This document shows, one piece after another, positions 7,459-7,696 of a stretch of 7,696 nucleotides of DNA. Source of the DNA: Gammaproteobacteria bacterium. GTDB lineage: Bacteria; Pseudomonadota; Gammaproteobacteria; Competibacterales; Competibacteraceae. A program made the translations under genes and the position numbers. The stretch lies in the NCBI GenBank assembly GCA_020047885.1, contig JAIFNF010000322.1:1-7696 (forward strand). The letters are read 5' to 3'. How positions within the stretch are numbered: position 1 is the first letter of the stretch; the number at the start of each line of letters is the position of its first letter. Below the pieces are notes generated by a model. It was not told where the DNA came from and made no database searches. It saw only the letters and a list, made by a program, of their open reading frames with translations.

Positions 7459-7696
7459 ATGATTCTGGACAGAGTGGACGCCGGTCGTAACCTCCCCGAC
7501 GAATTCAACGTAATCATCGAAATTCCGGCGCATTCGGACCCCGTTAAGTATGAAGTTGACAAGGAGAGCGGCGCACTGTTTGTGGATCGTTTCATGAATG
7601 CCGCCATGCACTATCCCTGCAATTACGGCTACATTCCCCATACTATGGGCGAAGATGGCGATCCGCTGGATGTGCTGGTCGTCGCACCGCTGCCGG
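7459..7696 (+). CDS. ppa: Inorganic pyrophosphatase Ppa, 5' part (cut by the window end)
   Basis: This soluble cytoplasmic family I enzyme hydrolyses pyrophosphate to two phosphates, pulling biosynthetic reactions forward. The first 79 codons are present with no stop; the E. coli enzyme has about 176 residues, so a little under half is visible. The fragment closely follows E. coli Ppa: VIIEIPA (18-24), [19 protein letters not shown] (27-45), YPCNYGYIP (52-60) and the metal-binding signature DGDPLDVLV (66-74). Active-site residues seen are K30, E32, R44, Y56 and the acidic D66, D68 and D71, each one position above the Met-less E. coli numbering. The remaining metal ligands (D97 and D102 in E. 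coli) lie beyond the window. It starts 72 bp after the liv operon and is functionally unrelated to it. A possible promoter lies in the gap. Confidence 0.95.
   Translation, partial: MILDRVDAGRNLPDEFNVIIEIPAHSDPVKYEVDKESGALFVDRFMNAAMHYPCNYGYIPHTMGEDGDPLDVLVVAPLP

Overview
The window looks like chromosomal DNA of a GC-rich gammaproteobacterium. Every gene closely resembles its Escherichia coli counterpart, and the order livK-livH-livM-livG-livF is that of the enterobacterial liv and pseudomonad bra loci. The genus cannot be fixed from sequence alone. All genes are on the + strand, and I see no tRNA, rRNA, CRISPR array, insertion sequence or phage gene.

Layout. (1) About 60-965: prmB, the ribosomal protein L3 glutamine methyltransferase. 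It is followed 11 bp later by hemN (977-2359), the oxygen-independent coproporphyrinogen III dehydrogenase, whose ribosome binding site overlaps the prmB stop. (2) 2360-2489: an intergenic stretch with a weak terminator-like hairpin and the presumed livK promoter and leader. (3) 2490-7386: a complete high-affinity branched-chain amino acid ABC transporter operon, made of a periplasmic binding protein (livK), two permeases (livH, livM) and the ATPases. The 110-bp livK-livH gap is filled by a long imperfect inverted repeat built from CGGGNNN heptads. (4) 7387-7458: a short spacer with a plausible promoter. (5) 7459 to the window end: the 5' part of ppa, inorganic pyrophosphatase.

The most unusual feature is that LivG and LivF, normally two separate ATPases, are one continuous 485-residue reading frame (5929-7386). 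The LivG C-terminal tail and stop, and the LivF start and first beta strand, are absent at the join. This is either a real gene fusion by in-frame deletion or an assembly error. The second point of interest is the livK-livH inverted repeat. It is placed where it could stabilise the binding-protein mRNA and lower expression of the membrane and ATPase genes, and livH has no recognisable Shine-Dalgarno sequence.

Otherwise these are ordinary housekeeping and transport genes. I found no evidence of a wholly new system.
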